Of a DNA stretch of 64,000 nt, positions 35,642 through 48,000 are shown in pieces. The stretch's first letter is position 1; every line of letters starts with the position of its first letter. Source of the DNA: Hyalangium gracile (GTDB lineage: Bacteria; Myxococcota; Myxococcia; Myxococcales; Myxococcaceae); NCBI RefSeq assembly GCF_020103725.1, contig NZ_JAHXBG010000004.1, forward strand, positions 1 to 64,000. The letters are read 5' to 3'. A program made the position numbers and the translations under genes. The notes beneath the pieces were generated by a model. That model worked only from the letters and a program-made list of their open reading frames with translations. It did not search any database and had not been told where the DNA came from.

Positions 35642-38293
35642 TCAGCGCGGCGAGCGGCGGGAGTCCTCCAGCACGCGGGTCAACGTGGCGAGCAGGGTGC
35701 TCAGGTCCACCGGCTTGACCAGGTGGGCGTCGAACCTCGCCTCGCGTGAGCGGGCGTGGTCGTGCTCCTGTCCATAGCCCGTCAGTGCGATGAGGCCGAG
35801 CGGCTGGCCCGAGCGCTGCGCCCGGAGCTGGCGCCCCAGCTCGTAGCCGTCCATCACCGGCAGGCCGAGATCGCAGATGGCGACCTCCGGGAGGAACGAC
35901 TTCGCCTCGCGCAGCGCCTCCGCGGGATCGAAGGTGGCGCGAGCCTCATAGCCCAGCAGGCCCAGCGCCTCGGTGAGCGCCTCGGCGGCCTCCCGGTTGT
36001 CGTCGACGACCAGGAGCCGGGCGCGGTACTTGCTGGCCTCGAGCGGCGGGCGCTCCTCGGGCTGCGCGGGGGGCTGCGCGGCCTCCTGGAGCGGGAGCCG
36101 GACCGTGAACTCGCTGCCCTTGCCCATGCCCGCGCTGGCCGCTTCGACCCGGCCCCCGTGCAGCTCCACCAGGTTCTTCACCAGCGCCAGTCCGATGCCG
36201 AGCCCTCCCTGCTGGCGCTCGGCGGTCTGCGGGCCCTGGACGAACAGCTCGAACACCCGGGCGAGCAGCGAGCGCTCGATGCCGCGCCCGTTGTCCCGGA
36301 TGCGCACGACGATGCCGTCGGGCTCGCGCTCCGCCACCAGCTCGATGTTTCCACCGCTGTCCGTGTAGCGCGCGGCGTTCGAGAGGAGGTTGGAGAAGAC
36401 CTGCGCCAGCCGGTGGCGATCGCCGCTCAGTCGCAGCCCCACCCGAGGCACCTCCACGCGCAGCGTGTGCCGCTTCTCCTCGAGCAGGGGGCTGACCATC
36501 TCGATGGAGCGTGTGACGACGGTCGACAGCTCCAGCGGCTCGCGGTCGAGCTGGATCTTCCCTCGGGTGATGCGCGCCACGTCGAGCAGGTCATTCACCA
36601 GCCGCTGGAGCTGGTCCATCTGCCGCTCGATGACCTGGCGCTCGCGCCGGAAGACGACGTCGCCGGCGCGCAGCCGCATGAGCTCCAGGGCCGTGCGGAT
36701 GGGGGCGAGGGGGTTGCGCAGCTCGTGGCTGAGCATCGCCAGGAACTCGTCCTTGCGGCGGTCGGCCTCGAGCGCCATCTGGTGCAGCTGCGCGTTCTCG
36801 ATGGCGACCGCGGCCCGCTCGGCGATGGCCGTCACCAGCGTCAGGTCCTCCTGGGTGTAGGACCGGCCGAAGTCGTCCCGGGCCGCGAGCGCCAGGACGC
36901 CGATCACCCGCTCACCGCGCAGCAGCGGGACGGTGAGCGCGCTGCGCATGCCGACCTGCTGGATGAAGTCCACGTACGGATGGCCCGGCGGCAGGCGCCG
37001 CGCGACGGTGCTTGGGTAGTCCTCGAAGAGGTACCCCTGGCCCGTCCGGAACGTCTGGGCCAGCGGGTGGTCCGCGTCCTGGGGGAAGCGCGCCGCGCGG
37101 AACTCCGCCATCGTCCTCGCGGTCTGCTCGTCCCGGGCGGCTTCCGCCACCCGCTCGAGCCTGCCCTCGGGAGAGACGAGCGAGACCGAGGACATGTCCG
37201 CGAGCGTGGGCACGAGGAGCCTGACCAGCTGGTCGAGCGTCCGGGCGAAGTCCAGCGACGAGGACAGGATGCGGGAGGTCTCCGCGAGCAGGTGGAGGCG
37301 ATCGGCCTGGCGTCGGGCCTCTTCCGCGGCGGCCTTCGCCTCGCGCAGGGCCTGCTCGCGCTCGGCGCTCTGGCGGACGCGCTCGGCGAACTGTCCCATC
37401 TGGCGCCCGAGCGCCTCGAAGACTTCCCGGGGCTCCTCCTCCTCGGTGAAGGTGGAGGTGCGGAAGAACTCCATGACGCCGATGAACTGCCCGCCAATCT
37501 CGATGGGGAAGGCGCCCCCCGAGCACAGGCCGGCCTGCTCCGCCGCCTGCCGCCGGCGGAACATGACCTCGATGCTCAGCTCCGGCACGAACACGGGCCG
37601 TCGGCTCCGCCACACGCTCCCGGGCAGCCCCTCGCCGAGGTGGAACGAGAGCTCGGCGCTGCGACGGGTGAAGGCATCCGCGCCGCCCGGCGAGGTGCTG
37701 TGGAAGGCCTGGAGCCGCAGGGAGGCGCTGTCGGGAGAGAGGCTCCACAGCTGCCCCACCTGGCAGCTCATCCCCGCGCAGATGGTGCGCAGGCACTCCG
37801 GGAGGGCCGCGTCCAGCGTCGTGGCATCGGCCAGCAGCCGGGCGATCTCGAGCTGCAGCGCGTGCTGTCGCGCGAGCTGTCGCCACTGCGACACATCCGA
37901 GACGAGGGAGAGGCAGAACGTCCGCCCATCTGGCAGCTCGACGAGGTGGGCCCAGAGCTGGACGTCGATGAGGCCCCGGTTCCGGGTCTGCCGGCGCGTG
38001 TCCACCCCGCGAATGTCGCCGCGCGCGAAGATTCTCTGGAGGTTGGCGACGAACTCCTCGCGGCGGTCGACGGGGATGGCCGGAAGGAACTGGCCGAGCA
38101 CCTCTTCCGAGCTCCAGCCGAAGATGCGCTCCGCGGCGGGGTTCCAGAACTTCACGTGGCCCTGGGCGTCCAGCAGCATGATGGCCAGCGGACAGGCCCG
38201 GGCGATGGCGTCGAAGGTCTCCCGGGACAGGGGTAGCGCGGCCGCGACGGCCTCGACGATGGGTTGAACGGTCAAAGGAGAAGGAGCAGTCAC
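35642..38293 (-). CDS. Hybrid sensor histidine kinase/response regulator (PAS-GAF-GAF-HisKA-HATPase-REC)
   Basis: About 883 residues, soluble. A PAS domain (about 25-140, AIMLLDAQGHVKFWNPAAER) is followed by two GAF-type sensor domains (about 145-315 and 345-505). The phospho-accepting His is in LSHELRNPLAPI near residue 522, the ATPase domain spans about 630-745 (NLLSNAARYTD, DNGRGIE, GLGIGLALVKNLV), and a C-terminal receiver (about 765-880) has the phospho-Asp in VAICDLGLPVMDG. This layout lets the kinase phosphorylate its own receiver. The start is a GTG at 38293 with no clear ribosome site, so the exact N-terminus is uncertain. No adjacent output regulator. Confidence 0.9.
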   Translation of the reverse strand: MTAPSPLTVQPIVEAVAAALPLSRETFDAIARACPLAIMLLDAQGHVKFWNPAAERIFGWSSEEVLGQFLPAIPVDRREEFVANLQRIFARGDIRGVDTRRQTRNRGLIDVQLWAHLVELPDGRTFCLSLVSDVSQWRQLARQHALQLEIARLLADATTLDAALPECLRTICAGMSCQVGQLWSLSPDSASLRLQAFHSTSPGGADAFTRRSAELSFHLGEGLPGSVWRSRRPVFVPELSIEVMFRRRQAAEQAGLCSGGAFPIEIGGQFIGVMEFFRTSTFTEEEEPREVFEALGRQMGQFAERVRQSAEREQALREAKAAAEEARRQADRLHLLAETSRILSSSLDFARTLDQLVRLLVPTLADMSSVSLVSPEGRLERVAEAARDEQTARTMAEFRAARFPQDADHPLAQTFRTGQGYLFEDYPSTVARRLPPGHPYVDFIQQVGMRSALTVPLLRGERVIGVLALAARDDFGRSYTQEDLTLVTAIAERAAVAIENAQLHQMALEADRRKDEFLAMLSHELRNPLAPIRTALELMRLRAGDVVFRRERQVIERQMDQLQRLVNDLLDVARITRGKIQLDREPLELSTVVTRSIEMVSPLLEEKRHTLRVEVPRVGLRLSGDRHRLAQVFSNLLSNAARYTDSGGNIELVAEREPDGIVVRIRDNGRGIERSLLARVFELFVQGPQTAERQQGGLGIGLALVKNLVELHGGRVEAASAGMGKGSEFTVRLPLQEAAQPPAQPEERPPLEASKYRARLLVVDDNREAAEALTEALGLLGYEARATFDPAEALREAKSFLPEVAICDLGLPVMDGYELGRQLRAQRSGQPLGLIALTGYGQEHDHARSREARFDAHLVKPVDLSTLLATLTRVLEDSRRSPR

Positions 38294-38295
38294 GT

Positions 38296-38337
38296 GACGT
38301 CGCTGGAGGTGTATGTATCGCCTCCAGGCGGGACGTC
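38296..38337. promoter_or_regulatory. Nested inverted repeat between mutase and hybrid kinase genes
   Basis: CTGGAGG (38303-38309) pairs with CCTCCAG (38321-38327) and, outside it, GACGTC (38296-38301) with GACGTC (38332-38337). It lies after the mutase stop and immediately before the kinase start on the minus strand, so it may be the terminator of the carboxylase/mutase operon or a leader structure of the kinase mRNA. No T-run. Confidence 0.4.
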
Positions 38338-38389
38338 GAGCCCCTCGGAGCCCGAACGTTCGGATTCGAGCGCTGGCGGGGGCGAGCGC

Positions 38390-40050
<1,661 letters not shown>

Positions 40051-40051
<1 letters not shown>

Positions 40052-40560
40052 CACTCCACCACCACGAGCCTGGCGTTGTTCTCCACGGTGGAGCCCTCCT
40101 TGGCGAGCAGCTCCACCACCTTGCCGGCCTTGGGGCTCTTCAGCTCGTTCTCCATCTTCATGGCCTCCACCACCACCAGGCCCTGGCCCTCCTTCACCTC
40201 GTCCCCGAGCTTGACGAGCACCTTCACCACCTTGCCCGGCATGGGCGCGCTGATGACCTGCTTGCCCTCCGCGCTGAAGCCCGCCGAGCCCGCGCGCAGC
40301 CGCAGCCGGCGCTCGTCCGCCACGTCCACCCGGGTGACCTGGCCGCGCACCAGCACGCCCACCTCGTCGCCGTTCTCCTCGAACTCGACGGGGTAGGAGG
40401 TGCCGTCCACCAGCATGGACACCGCCCCATGGTCCAGCGTCAGCGCGTCCACCGTGTACGTCTTGTCCTGGAGCGTGAGCCGGTACTGGGTGCCACCCAG
40501 GTGCTCGATGTCCACCGGCACCGCTTCCTTCTGGCCCTGCAGCTTCGCGAAGTAACGCAT
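40051..40560 (-). CDS. Biotin carboxyl carrier protein subunit of an acyl-CoA carboxylase
   Basis: A 169-residue protein with a C-terminal biotinyl/lipoyl domain (about 95-169) carrying the biotinylation motif [10 protein letters not shown]. The N-terminal 90 residues are a beta-rich segment like the BT domain of propionyl-CoA carboxylase alpha chains. Together with the biotin carboxylase encoded 27 bp upstream it corresponds to an alpha chain split into two genes. The stop overlaps the mutase start by one base. Confidence 0.92.
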
Positions 40561-40587
40561 GGAGTGTCTCGAGAGAGGAGGGGAGTG

Positions 40588-42105
40588 CTACCGCCGACGG
40601 GTGCGCAGGGCCAGCCGCCACGGGGACATGCCGCCCGTCCCCGTCGCCGCGCCGGCCTTGCCGGGCAGCGTCTTGGCGCGCTTCTGGTCCCGCTGGTGCG
40701 CGAACACCGCGCTGGCCAGCAGCGCCACCTCTTGCAGCTTCGGATCGTCCTGGCCCAGCAGCGCGTTGTGCTCGCGCGTCAGGAAGCTGGTGTCGTAGTC
40801 GCCGCCCACGAACTCCGGGTGCTCCACGATGGCCTTCAGGTAGCGCGTGTTGGTGGTGATGCCCTTGACCACGTACTCGCTCAGCGCCCGCCGGGCCCGC
40901 GCGATGGCCTCCGTGCGCGTCGGCGCCCACACGGACAGCTTGGAGATCATCGGGTCATAGAAGTTGGGCACCGTGTAGCCCGCGTACACGCCCGAGTCGT
41001 CCCGGACGTTGGGCCCGCCCGGCACGCGCAGGTACTGGATCTTCCCGGGGCTGGGCATGAAGTTGCGCGCCGGGTCCTCCGCGTAGATGCGGACCTCGAT
41101 GGCGTGCCCGTGCGGCGTCGGCGCCTCCTGGAGGGGCAGCTTCTCGCCCTCGGCGACCTTGATCTGCAGCGCCACCAGGTCCAGCCCCGTCACCCACTCC
41201 GTGACGGGGTGCTCCACCTGGAGGCGCGTGTTCATCTCCAGGAAGTAGAAGTTGCGGTGCACGTCCACCAGGAACTCCACCGTCCCGGCGCCCACGTAGT
41301 TCACCGCCTTGGCGGCCTGCACCGCCACCGCGCCCATCTTCGCCCGCAGCTCCGGGGTGAGGATGGGGCTGGGCGTCTCCTCCACCACCTTCTGGTGGCG
41401 GCGCTGCGCCGAGCACTCGCGCTCGTTCAGGTGCACCGCATTGCCGTGCTGGTCCGCGAAGACCTGGATCTCCACGTGGTGGGGCTTCTCGAGGTACTTC
41501 TCGATGTAGACGGCGTCGTTGCCGAACGCGTTGAGGGCCTCGCCCTTGGCCCCGCGCCACGCGGAGGAGAAGTCCTTCAGGCCCTCCACCCGGCGCATGC
41601 CCTTGCCGCCACCGCCGCCGGCGGCCTTGAGCATGATGGGGAAGCCGATCTTCTCCGCGTACACCCGCGCCTCTTCCTCGGTGGCGATGGGCTCGGCCGT
41701 GCCGGGCACCACCGGCACCCCGGCCTTGATCATGTTCTGCCGCGCCCGCGTCTTCTCGCCCATGGCGTCCATGGCCGAGGCCGGCGGGCCGATGAAGGTG
41801 ATGCCCGCCTTCTCGCACGCGCGCACGAAGGAGGCGTTCTCCGAGAGGAAGCCGTAGCCGGGGTGGATGGCGTCCGCGCCAGACTTCTTCGCCGCCTCGA
41901 GGATGCGCTCCTGCACCAGGTAGCTCTCGCGCGAGGGAGGCGGGCCGACGAAGTAGGCCTGGTCGGCCATGCGCACGTGCAGCGCGGAGCGGTCCGCCTC
42001 GGAGTAGACGGCCACCGTGGCGATGCCGAGCTCCTTGCAGGTGCGCATCACCCGGATGGCGATCTCTCCGCGATTGGCAATGAGGATCTTGCGAATCTTG
42101 GGCAT
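40588..42105 (-). CDS. Biotin carboxylase subunit of acetyl/propionyl-CoA carboxylase
   Basis: A 505-residue ATP-grasp enzyme that carboxylates biotin using bicarbonate and ATP. Landmarks: [32 protein letters not shown], the glycine-rich [63 protein letters not shown], and VRIYAEDP. The last 60 residues are an extra Lys/Arg-rich tail beyond the usual AccC end. It heads an operon with the BCCP and mutase genes, which suggests propionyl-CoA to methylmalonyl-CoA to succinyl-CoA flow; the carboxyltransferase is not in the operon and must be encoded elsewhere. Confidence 0.94.
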   Translation of the reverse strand: MPKIRKILIANRGEIAIRVMRTCKELGIATVAVYSEADRSALHVRMADQAYFVGPPPSRESYLVQERILEAAKKSGADAIHPGYGFLSENASFVRACEKAGITFIGPPASAMDAMGEKTRARQNMIKAGVPVVPGTAEPIATEEEARVYAEKIGFPIMLKAAGGGGGKGMRRVEGLKDFSSAWRGAKGEALNAFGNDAVYIEKYLEKPHHVEIQVFADQHGNAVHLNERECSAQRRHQKVVEETPSPILTPELRAKMGAVAVQAAKAVNYVGAGTVEFLVDVHRNFYFLEMNTRLQVEHPVTEWVTGLDLVALQIKVAEGEKLPLQEAPTPHGHAIEVRIYAEDPARNFMPSPGKIQYLRVPGGPNVRDDSGVYAGYTVPNFYDPMISKLSVWAPTRTEAIARARRALSEYVVKGITTNTRYLKAIVEHPEFVGGDYDTSFLTREHNALLGQDDPKLQEVALLASAVFAHQRDQKRAKTLPGKAGAATGTGGMSPWRLALRTRRR

Positions 42106-42172
42106 GAGCGCCCTTTAGCACACGAGAGCGCCGGCTCGGTGAACGCCGTGCAGACTCACGGAGGGTGACTCC

Positions 42173-42186
42173 CCGCTCCGGAGCGG
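42173..42186. promoter_or_regulatory. Perfect 14-bp palindrome in the carboxylase/lipoprotein divergent region
   Basis: CCGCTCCGGAGCGG is a perfect palindrome 68 bp upstream of the biotin carboxylase start and 46 bp upstream of the lipoprotein start. It may be an operator; in GC-rich DNA a chance occurrence cannot be excluded. Confidence 0.3.
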
Positions 42187-42232
42187 AGATAGTCTGCCCG
42201 CTTTGTCCTACCCTGGACTTCCGAGGAGCCTC

Positions 42233-43402
42233 ATGTCCCTGCGTCGCTGGAGCCGCGCGCTGTCGCTGGCTGCCCTCGTGGTGGCGGGTTGCAAGTCCAA
42301 CAGTCCGTCGTCCGCCTCCGCCCAGGACTCGGGCGCTCCCACCGCCGCCGCGGCTCCTGCGCCCGCGCCCAGCCCCGCGCCTGCGGCTCCCCCAGCGCCA
42401 GCCCCCGCACCCGTTCCTGCCTCCGGGCCCGCGGTGTCGTTCCTGCGGCCCACGGACCCCGAGCGCTGTGAGTGGGTGCGGCAGCCGCTGCCCTCGGGCG
42501 AGTCGACGGCCGTCTTCTCCTTCAACGGGGCGTGCGACCGGTCCATGGTGTCCTGGAGCCCGGATGGCAAGGAGGGGCTGGTGTTCACCTGGCCCTCGGG
42601 AGAGGGCGAGGTGCCCAGGGCCTGGCGGGTGGACCTGACGGCGCGCACCGGCAAGGCGCTGGACCTGAAGCCGCTGCCCGGAGGGAAGGATGCGGGCGGG
42701 CAGGACCAGCCGGCCATCGACCGGATCGTCTTCGACAAGCAGGGCCGGCCGGTGGCGCTCATCTCGGATGAGTACGTCTCGCGCGTCCCCGAGAAGGGGG
42801 CGGGTGGCAGGCAGTTCCTCACCTTCGAAGGCAAGCGCTACCCGGTCGGCGAGGGGGCCGAAGGCAGCCCTGGGCTGGCCCACGCGTACCGGTTCGAGGA
42901 GGGCGGCTGGAAGCGCATCGAGACGACGAGCACCACCTACGGGGCGGACCTCGCGTCGGGTGTCCTGGCACTCCAGGTGAACAAGGAGCTGCAGCCGCTC
43001 GCGAAGGCCTCGCCGGAGCACCACAACCCCGGCGAGGAGGCTCCGGCGCCCGCCGCGAAGAAGCTGGACCAGGCCTTCCCCGGGCTGGACGAGTCCGGAC
43101 AGTGGATGACCCTCGCCACGCCCGGCGGCAAGCTCTACTACCGAGGCACACTGGGCGGAGAGTTCCTCTACCCGGGAGCCCCCATCGCGTGGGAGCAGGA
43201 CGGGAAGTGGGTGGAGTTGGAGGGCCTGCTCGCCAGGCCGGATGACTACCTGGACATCGTGCTCCAGGAGGGGTGGCTGCTCGTCACCAACTTCGGGGGC
43301 ACGCGCTCCGCCCAGGTCTGGGACACCCGGACGAAGGAATTGCTCGTGTCCGCGGAGGGGGCCAGTGCTCCCGCCTTCTGGCCGAAGACCGCGGGCCCGT
43401 GA
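42233..43402 (+). CDS. Predicted lipoprotein of unknown function with Pro/Ala linker
   Basis: A 389-residue protein with a lipoprotein signal: SLRRWSRALSLAALVVAGC, whose Cys would be lipidated. A low-complexity Ala/Pro stretch (about 35-75) tethers a globular domain with beta-propeller-like hints (VSWSPDGKEGLVFTW; KLYYRGTLGGEFLYPGAP; VWDTRTKELLVS). The ATG at 42233 is chosen because GAGGAG (42223-42228) precedes it by 4 nt. The stop is close to a second small lipoprotein gene, so the two are probably an operon. No family recognised. Confidence 0.8.
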   Translation: MSLRRWSRALSLAALVVAGCKSNSPSSASAQDSGAPTAAAAPAPAPSPAPAAPPAPAPAPVPASGPAVSFLRPTDPERCEWVRQPLPSGESTAVFSFNGACDRSMVSWSPDGKEGLVFTWPSGEGEVPRAWRVDLTARTGKALDLKPLPGGKDAGGQDQPAIDRIVFDKQGRPVALISDEYVSRVPEKGAGGRQFLTFEGKRYPVGEGAEGSPGLAHAYRFEEGGWKRIETTSTTYGADLASGVLALQVNKELQPLAKASPEHHNPGEEAPAPAAKKLDQAFPGLDESGQWMTLATPGGKLYYRGTLGGEFLYPGAPIAWEQDGKWVELEGLLARPDDYLDIVLQEGWLLVTNFGGTRSAQVWDTRTKELLVSAEGASAPAFWPKTAGP

Positions 43403-43434
43403 TGACACGTTCCATGGATAGGAGGATTTCTCTC

Positions 43435-43788
43435 GTGCGAAAAGCTCTTGGCCTCTGGGTCGCCGCGCTCCTGCTGGTGGGGTGCGAGGACAACAAGCTG
43501 ATTACCCCTCCACCCACCGAGGCTCCCAAGCCGACGGCTCCCACGGAGGCCGCCCCGACCGAGGCCAGTCCCCCCCCCGCCGCGCCGAAGGTGCATGGCG
43601 CCACGGGTGTGGGGGACACCGAGCCCGCTCCGGAGCGAGGCCCGCCGAAGCCTGGCCAGGTGGCACCCACCGCGAGCGAGTGGGGCCGGAAGAGTGACGC
43701 GGATGGCGGGACGGCCACGGATGCGGGAGCGCCTGTTCCCCGGGGAGGCCCTCGGCCGGGCGCCGCCAAGGGGCCGGGTCAGCCCTGA
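43435..43788 (+). CDS. Small predicted lipoprotein, Pro/Thr/Ala-rich
   Basis: A 117-residue protein starting at a GTG (43435) with GGAGGA (43421-43426) 8 nt upstream. The signal peptide VRKALGLWVAALLLVGC has a lipobox with Cys17. The rest is low-complexity Pro/Thr/Glu/Ala (TPPPTEAPKPTAPTEAAPTE) with no folded domain evident. An in-frame ATG at 43402 overlaps the previous stop (TGATG) and would give 128 residues; both starts are possible, but the GTG has the better ribosome site. Likely a cell-envelope accessory to the preceding lipoprotein; function unknown. Confidence 0.72.
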   Translation: MRKALGLWVAALLLVGCEDNKLITPPPTEAPKPTAPTEAAPTEASPPPAAPKVHGATGVGDTEPAPERGPPKPGQVAPTASEWGRKSDADGGTATDAGAPVPRGGPRPGAAKGPGQP

Positions 43789-43809
43789 GGGGGCCCGGCG
43801 GACCGGTAG

Positions 43810-43838
43810 CGAACTGGTATGACAAGCAGACCAGTTCG
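43810..43838. promoter_or_regulatory. Long perfect inverted repeat upstream of the aldolase-NRPS operon
   Basis: CGAACTGGT (43810-43818) and ACCAGTTCG (43830-43838) match perfectly over nine bases around an 11-bp centre. It is 22 bp after the small lipoprotein stop and 67 bp before the aldolase start. It could be a terminator for the lipoprotein genes (no T-run) or an operator; the AACTGGT/ACCAGTT half-sites recall GntR/FadR-type sites, though the spacing is longer than that consensus. Confidence 0.45.
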
Positions 43839-43904
43839 GCCAGAGCGCGGCCCAGGCGAGCGGAGTCCCACCGCGAATGGGCCATCCCATCTGAGGTAGC
43901 ATGG

Positions 43905-44951
43905 GTGGCGATGATCGATCTGCGCAGCGACACCTTCACCGTGCCGTCGCCCGAGATGCGGGCCCAGATGGCCAACGCCGAAGTGGGCGACGACTATTAC
44001 GGTGAGGACAAGAGCGTCAACCGGCTGGAGCACTACTGCCGCGAGCTGTTCGGCAAGGAGGCCGCGGTCTTCACCACCAGCGGGATGCTGGCGAACCAGC
44101 TCGCCATCATCTCCCAGGTGTCCCGCGGCAACGAGGTGGTGACGGAGTACAACTACCACGTCAACCTCTACGAGAGCGCCCAGCACGCCTCGTTCTGCCA
44201 CGTGGTGCTCAACGGCCGGGAGACGGTGGACGGCGTCCTCCGGGTGCCGGATGTCCTCCGGGCCATCGAGTCCAAGCCGCGCGAGAGCACCTACTCCCAG
44301 GTGGAGCTGGTGACGCTGGAGAACACCATCAGCTTCCGTCAGGGACAGGTGTTCCCGCTGGAGGAGATCCAGAAGCTGCGGCGCTTCACCTCCGAGCGGG
44401 GCATCCGCCTGCACCTGGACGGCGCGCGCCTGTTCCATGCGCACCTGGCCACGGGCATCCCGCTGGCGGCGTGGGCGGCCGAGGTGGACACCATTGGCGT
44501 CTGCTTCTCGAAGGGCCTGGGGGCGCCGTTCGGCTCGATGCTGATGGGCTCCAAGGACGTCATCGAGCGGGCTCGCCGCTACCGCGTGTGGTACGGCAGC
44601 GGCTTCCACCAAGTAGGAGTCTGCGCGGAGGCCGCGTACTTCGCGCTGACGCGGCAGATGGACCGGCTCAACGAGGACCATCGCCTCACCCGGCTGCTGG
44701 CCGAGAAGCTGGCGGACGTGCCGGGCCTGGGCGTCAAGCCGGAGACGGTGCGGACGAACATGATCTTCATCGACCTGGCGGGGGCGCGGATGACCGCCGA
44801 GGCGTTCGAGGCGCGCTGCAAGGACCTCGGGCTGCTGGTGCTGACGTTCCCGCCCAACCGGATCCGGCTGGTCGTCTCCCGGCTCGTCAACGAGGCGGAT
44901 GTGCTCAACGCCGCGCGCATCCTCCGGCAGCTGGGCGCGGACCTCGCCTGA
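43905..44951 (+). CDS. Low-specificity L-threonine aldolase-like PLP enzyme
   Basis: A 348-residue fold-type I PLP enzyme. MIDLRSDTFTVPSPEMR opens the protein; EVGDDYYGED, TTSGMLANQLA and HLDGARLFHA are threonine aldolase motifs, and the PLP lysine is in CFSKGLGAPFGS. Such enzymes interconvert beta-hydroxy amino acids with glycine and an aldehyde. A GTG at 43905 is 8 nt from GAGG (43893-43896); ATG 43911 is the alternative. Only 51 bp separate its stop from the NRPS start, so it is probably in that operon and may supply or degrade a beta-hydroxy amino acid; a housekeeping glycine role is the alternative. Confidence 0.92.
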   Translation: MAMIDLRSDTFTVPSPEMRAQMANAEVGDDYYGEDKSVNRLEHYCRELFGKEAAVFTTSGMLANQLAIISQVSRGNEVVTEYNYHVNLYESAQHASFCHVVLNGRETVDGVLRVPDVLRAIESKPRESTYSQVELVTLENTISFRQGQVFPLEEIQKLRRFTSERGIRLHLDGARLFHAHLATGIPLAAWAAEVDTIGVCFSKGLGAPFGSMLMGSKDVIERARRYRVWYGSGFHQVGVCAEAAYFALTRQMDRLNEDHRLTRLLAEKLADVPGLGVKPETVRTNMIFIDLAGARMTAEAFEARCKDLGLLVLTFPPNRIRLVVSRLVNEADVLNAARILRQLGADLA

Positions 44952-45002
44952 TCGACTGAAGGTTTCGTCCGCTCCTCAGCTCCCACTCGCGGAAGCCGCT
45001 TC

Positions 45003-48000
45003 ATGAGCCCGTCCCAGATCTCCCTGCCGAGGACGTTCGTCCATCACCTCCAGAGCCAGGCGGAGCGGCGTCCCACGCGTCGGGCCTTCCTCTATCTGGA
45101 GCGTGGCGAGACGGAGGGGCCGGAGCTCACCTATGCCCAGCTGGACCAGCGGGCCCGGGCCGTGGCGGCCAGCCTGCAGGGGCGGCTCGCTCCGGGGGAC
45201 CGGGCGCTGCTGCTGTGTCCGCAGGGGCTGGACTTCCTCTGCGCCTTCCTGGGCTGCCTGTACGCCGGGGTGATCGCCGTTCCGGCCTATCCGCCGCGCG
45301 CGAACCACAACCTGCTGCGGATCCGCGCGATCGCGAAGGACTGCCAGCCCCGAGCCATCCTGGCCACGCGCAAGGTGCTGACCACCAGCGGCGCCGTGCT
45401 GAAGGAGCTGCCCGAGCTGGCGGCGACCGAGATGATCCCGGTGGATGCCATCGAGCCAGGGGCCGCCGACGCGTGGCGCAGGCCGGAGCTGGGCCCCGAC
45501 ACGCTGGCGTTCCTGCAGTACACCTCCGGCTCGACGGGGCTGCCCCGGGGCGTGATGGTCAGCCACGAGAACCTGCTCCACAACGAGGAGCTGATCCGGC
45601 GGGGCTACGAGCACACGGACGAGACGGTCATCGTCAGCTGGCTGCCGCTGTTCCATGACATGGGGCTCATCGGCTGCGCGCTCCACGGGGTGTACCTGGG
45701 CGGCTCCTGCATCCTCATGTCGCCGGTGGACTTCATCCAGAAGCCGGTGCGCTGGCTGAGCGCGGTGTCCCGCTACCGGGCGACCTCGAGCGGAGGGCCG
45801 AACTTCGCCTATGACCAGTGCGTGCGCCGCGTCACCCCCGAGCAATGCCAGGGGCTGGACCTGAGCGGCTGGAAGGCGGCGTTCAGCGGCGCCGAGCCCA
45901 TCCGCTCGCTCACGCTGCGGCGCTTCGCGGAGATGTTCCGTCCCCAGGGCTTCCTGCCGGATGCGTACTACCCCTGCTATGGCCTGGCCGAGTCGACGCT
46001 GTTCGTCACGGGCGCCGTCATCGGGCAGGCGCCCGTCGTGCGAGAGCTCGATGCCGAGGCGCTCCGGGCGCACCAGCCCCGCCCGGCGGCGGCGGGCACG
46101 CTGGAGCGGGTGTCCCTGGTGGGCTGTGGCCATCCCCGTGGGGATCTGCGGGTGGAGATCGTCGAGCCGGACACGCGGCGGCGGTGCGCGGCGGGCCAGG
46201 TGGGGGAGATCTGGGTCTCCGGGCCCAGCGTGGCGCGGGGCTACTGGGAGCGCCCGGAGGCCACCCAGGAGACCTTCGGCGCGGAGCTGGCGGACGGAGA
46301 CCCCGCGAGGTTCCTGCGGACGGGGGACCTGGGCTTCTTCGAGCAAGGCAGCCTGTTCATCACCGGGCGGCTCAAGGACCTGGTCATCCTCCGAGGCCGG
46401 AACCACTACCCGCAGGACCTGGAGTGGACCGTGGAGCAGAGCCATGCCGCGCTCCGCCCCGGGTGTGGCGCGGCGTTCTCGGTCGAGGTGGAGGGTGAGG
46501 AGCGGCTGGTGGTGGTGCAGGAGGTGGAGCAGCCCGCCCGGACGGATGTCGAGGCGGTGGCTCGGGCCGTCCGACGTGCCGTCTCCCGGCTCCACGAGGT
46601 GACGCCCTACGCCGTGGTGCTCATCAAGCCGGGTGGCCTGCCGAAGACGTCGAGCGGCAAGGTCCAGCGCCGCGCCTGCAAGGCGTCGTACCTGAAGGGT
46701 GAACTGGAGCTCGTCGGGGAGAGCCTGCTCCGGGAGGCGGAGTCGCTCGACTACGAGGTGGCGCCGCTGTCCCGGGCGCTGCTGCTGGAGCAGCCCGAGG
46801 AGGCCCGCCGCTCCTTCCTGATGGAGCGCCTGCGGCAGCACGTGGCGCGAGCCCTGCGCGTCGTGCCCGAGGAGGTGCCTCCGGACCAGCCGCTCACCGC
46901 GCTGGGCGTGGACTCGCTCTCGATCGTGGAGCTTCGGAACCAGCTGGAGGCGGTGCTGTCGCTGCGGCTCTCGCACTCGTTCTTCCTGCAGGAGGTGACG
47001 CTGGAGTCCCTGGCGGACCGACTGCTCGCGTCCCTGGGCGAGGCGTCGTCCTCCGTCTCCGCGCCCGCGCGAGAGGGGGCTCGGGAGGTGTTCCCGTGCT
47101 CCTACGGGCAGCGGGCCCTGCTGTTCGAGCAGCAGTGGGCGCCCAGGAGCACGGCGTACAACGTGTCCGTGGCGGCGCGCATCCGCTCGCAGGTGGAGGT
47201 GAAGGCGTTCCAGCGCGCGATCGCGCAGCTCATGCGGCGCCACCCCGCGCTGAGGACTACCTACGAAGTCGTGGGGGGCGAGTGGGTCCAGAAGGTCCAC
47301 GCCGAGCCGCCGCTCCCCTTCGAGCACCGGGAGGTCGCCGACTGGACTCCGGAGGCTCGGATGGCCTGGCTGGAGGAGCAGGCGCACTCGCCGTTCGAGC
47401 TGGCGCACGGGCCCGTGTTCCGGGTGGCGCTGCTGACGGCTCGGAGGGATGAGCACCTGCTGCTGCTGTCCGCGCACCACGTGGCCGTCGACATGTGGTC
47501 CCTGACGATCCTGCTGGACGAGCTGGGCCAGCTCTATCCCGCGGAGCGGGCGCGAGGAGAGAGTCCGCTCGAGCCGCTCACCGCGGGCTACGAGGACTTC
47601 GTCCGGTGGCAGCAGCGGTGGCTCGCGGAGCCGGCCGGTGAGCAGTCGTGGGCCTATTGGAAGGAGCGGCTGTCGGGCCACACGCCGGTGCTGGCGCTGC
47701 CCGCGGACCGGGTGCGCCCTCGGGTCTGGTCCGCCCAGGGCGGCAAGCACGCCTTCACGCTCCCGGAGGCGCTCACCGAGTCGCTCCGAGCGCTCTGCCG
47801 GGCGCAGGGCACGACGCTCCACACGACCTTGCTGGCGGCCTACGTGGCGCTGCTCCACCGCTACACGGGGCAGGAGGACCTGGTCGTGGGCTCGCCCGCG
47901 TCGGGGCGCAGCCGGGCGGAGTTCGAGGACGTGGTCGGGTACTTCGTCAACCCGGTGCCCATCCGTACGCGCTGCGACGGGAGCGCGAGCTGGCTGTCGC

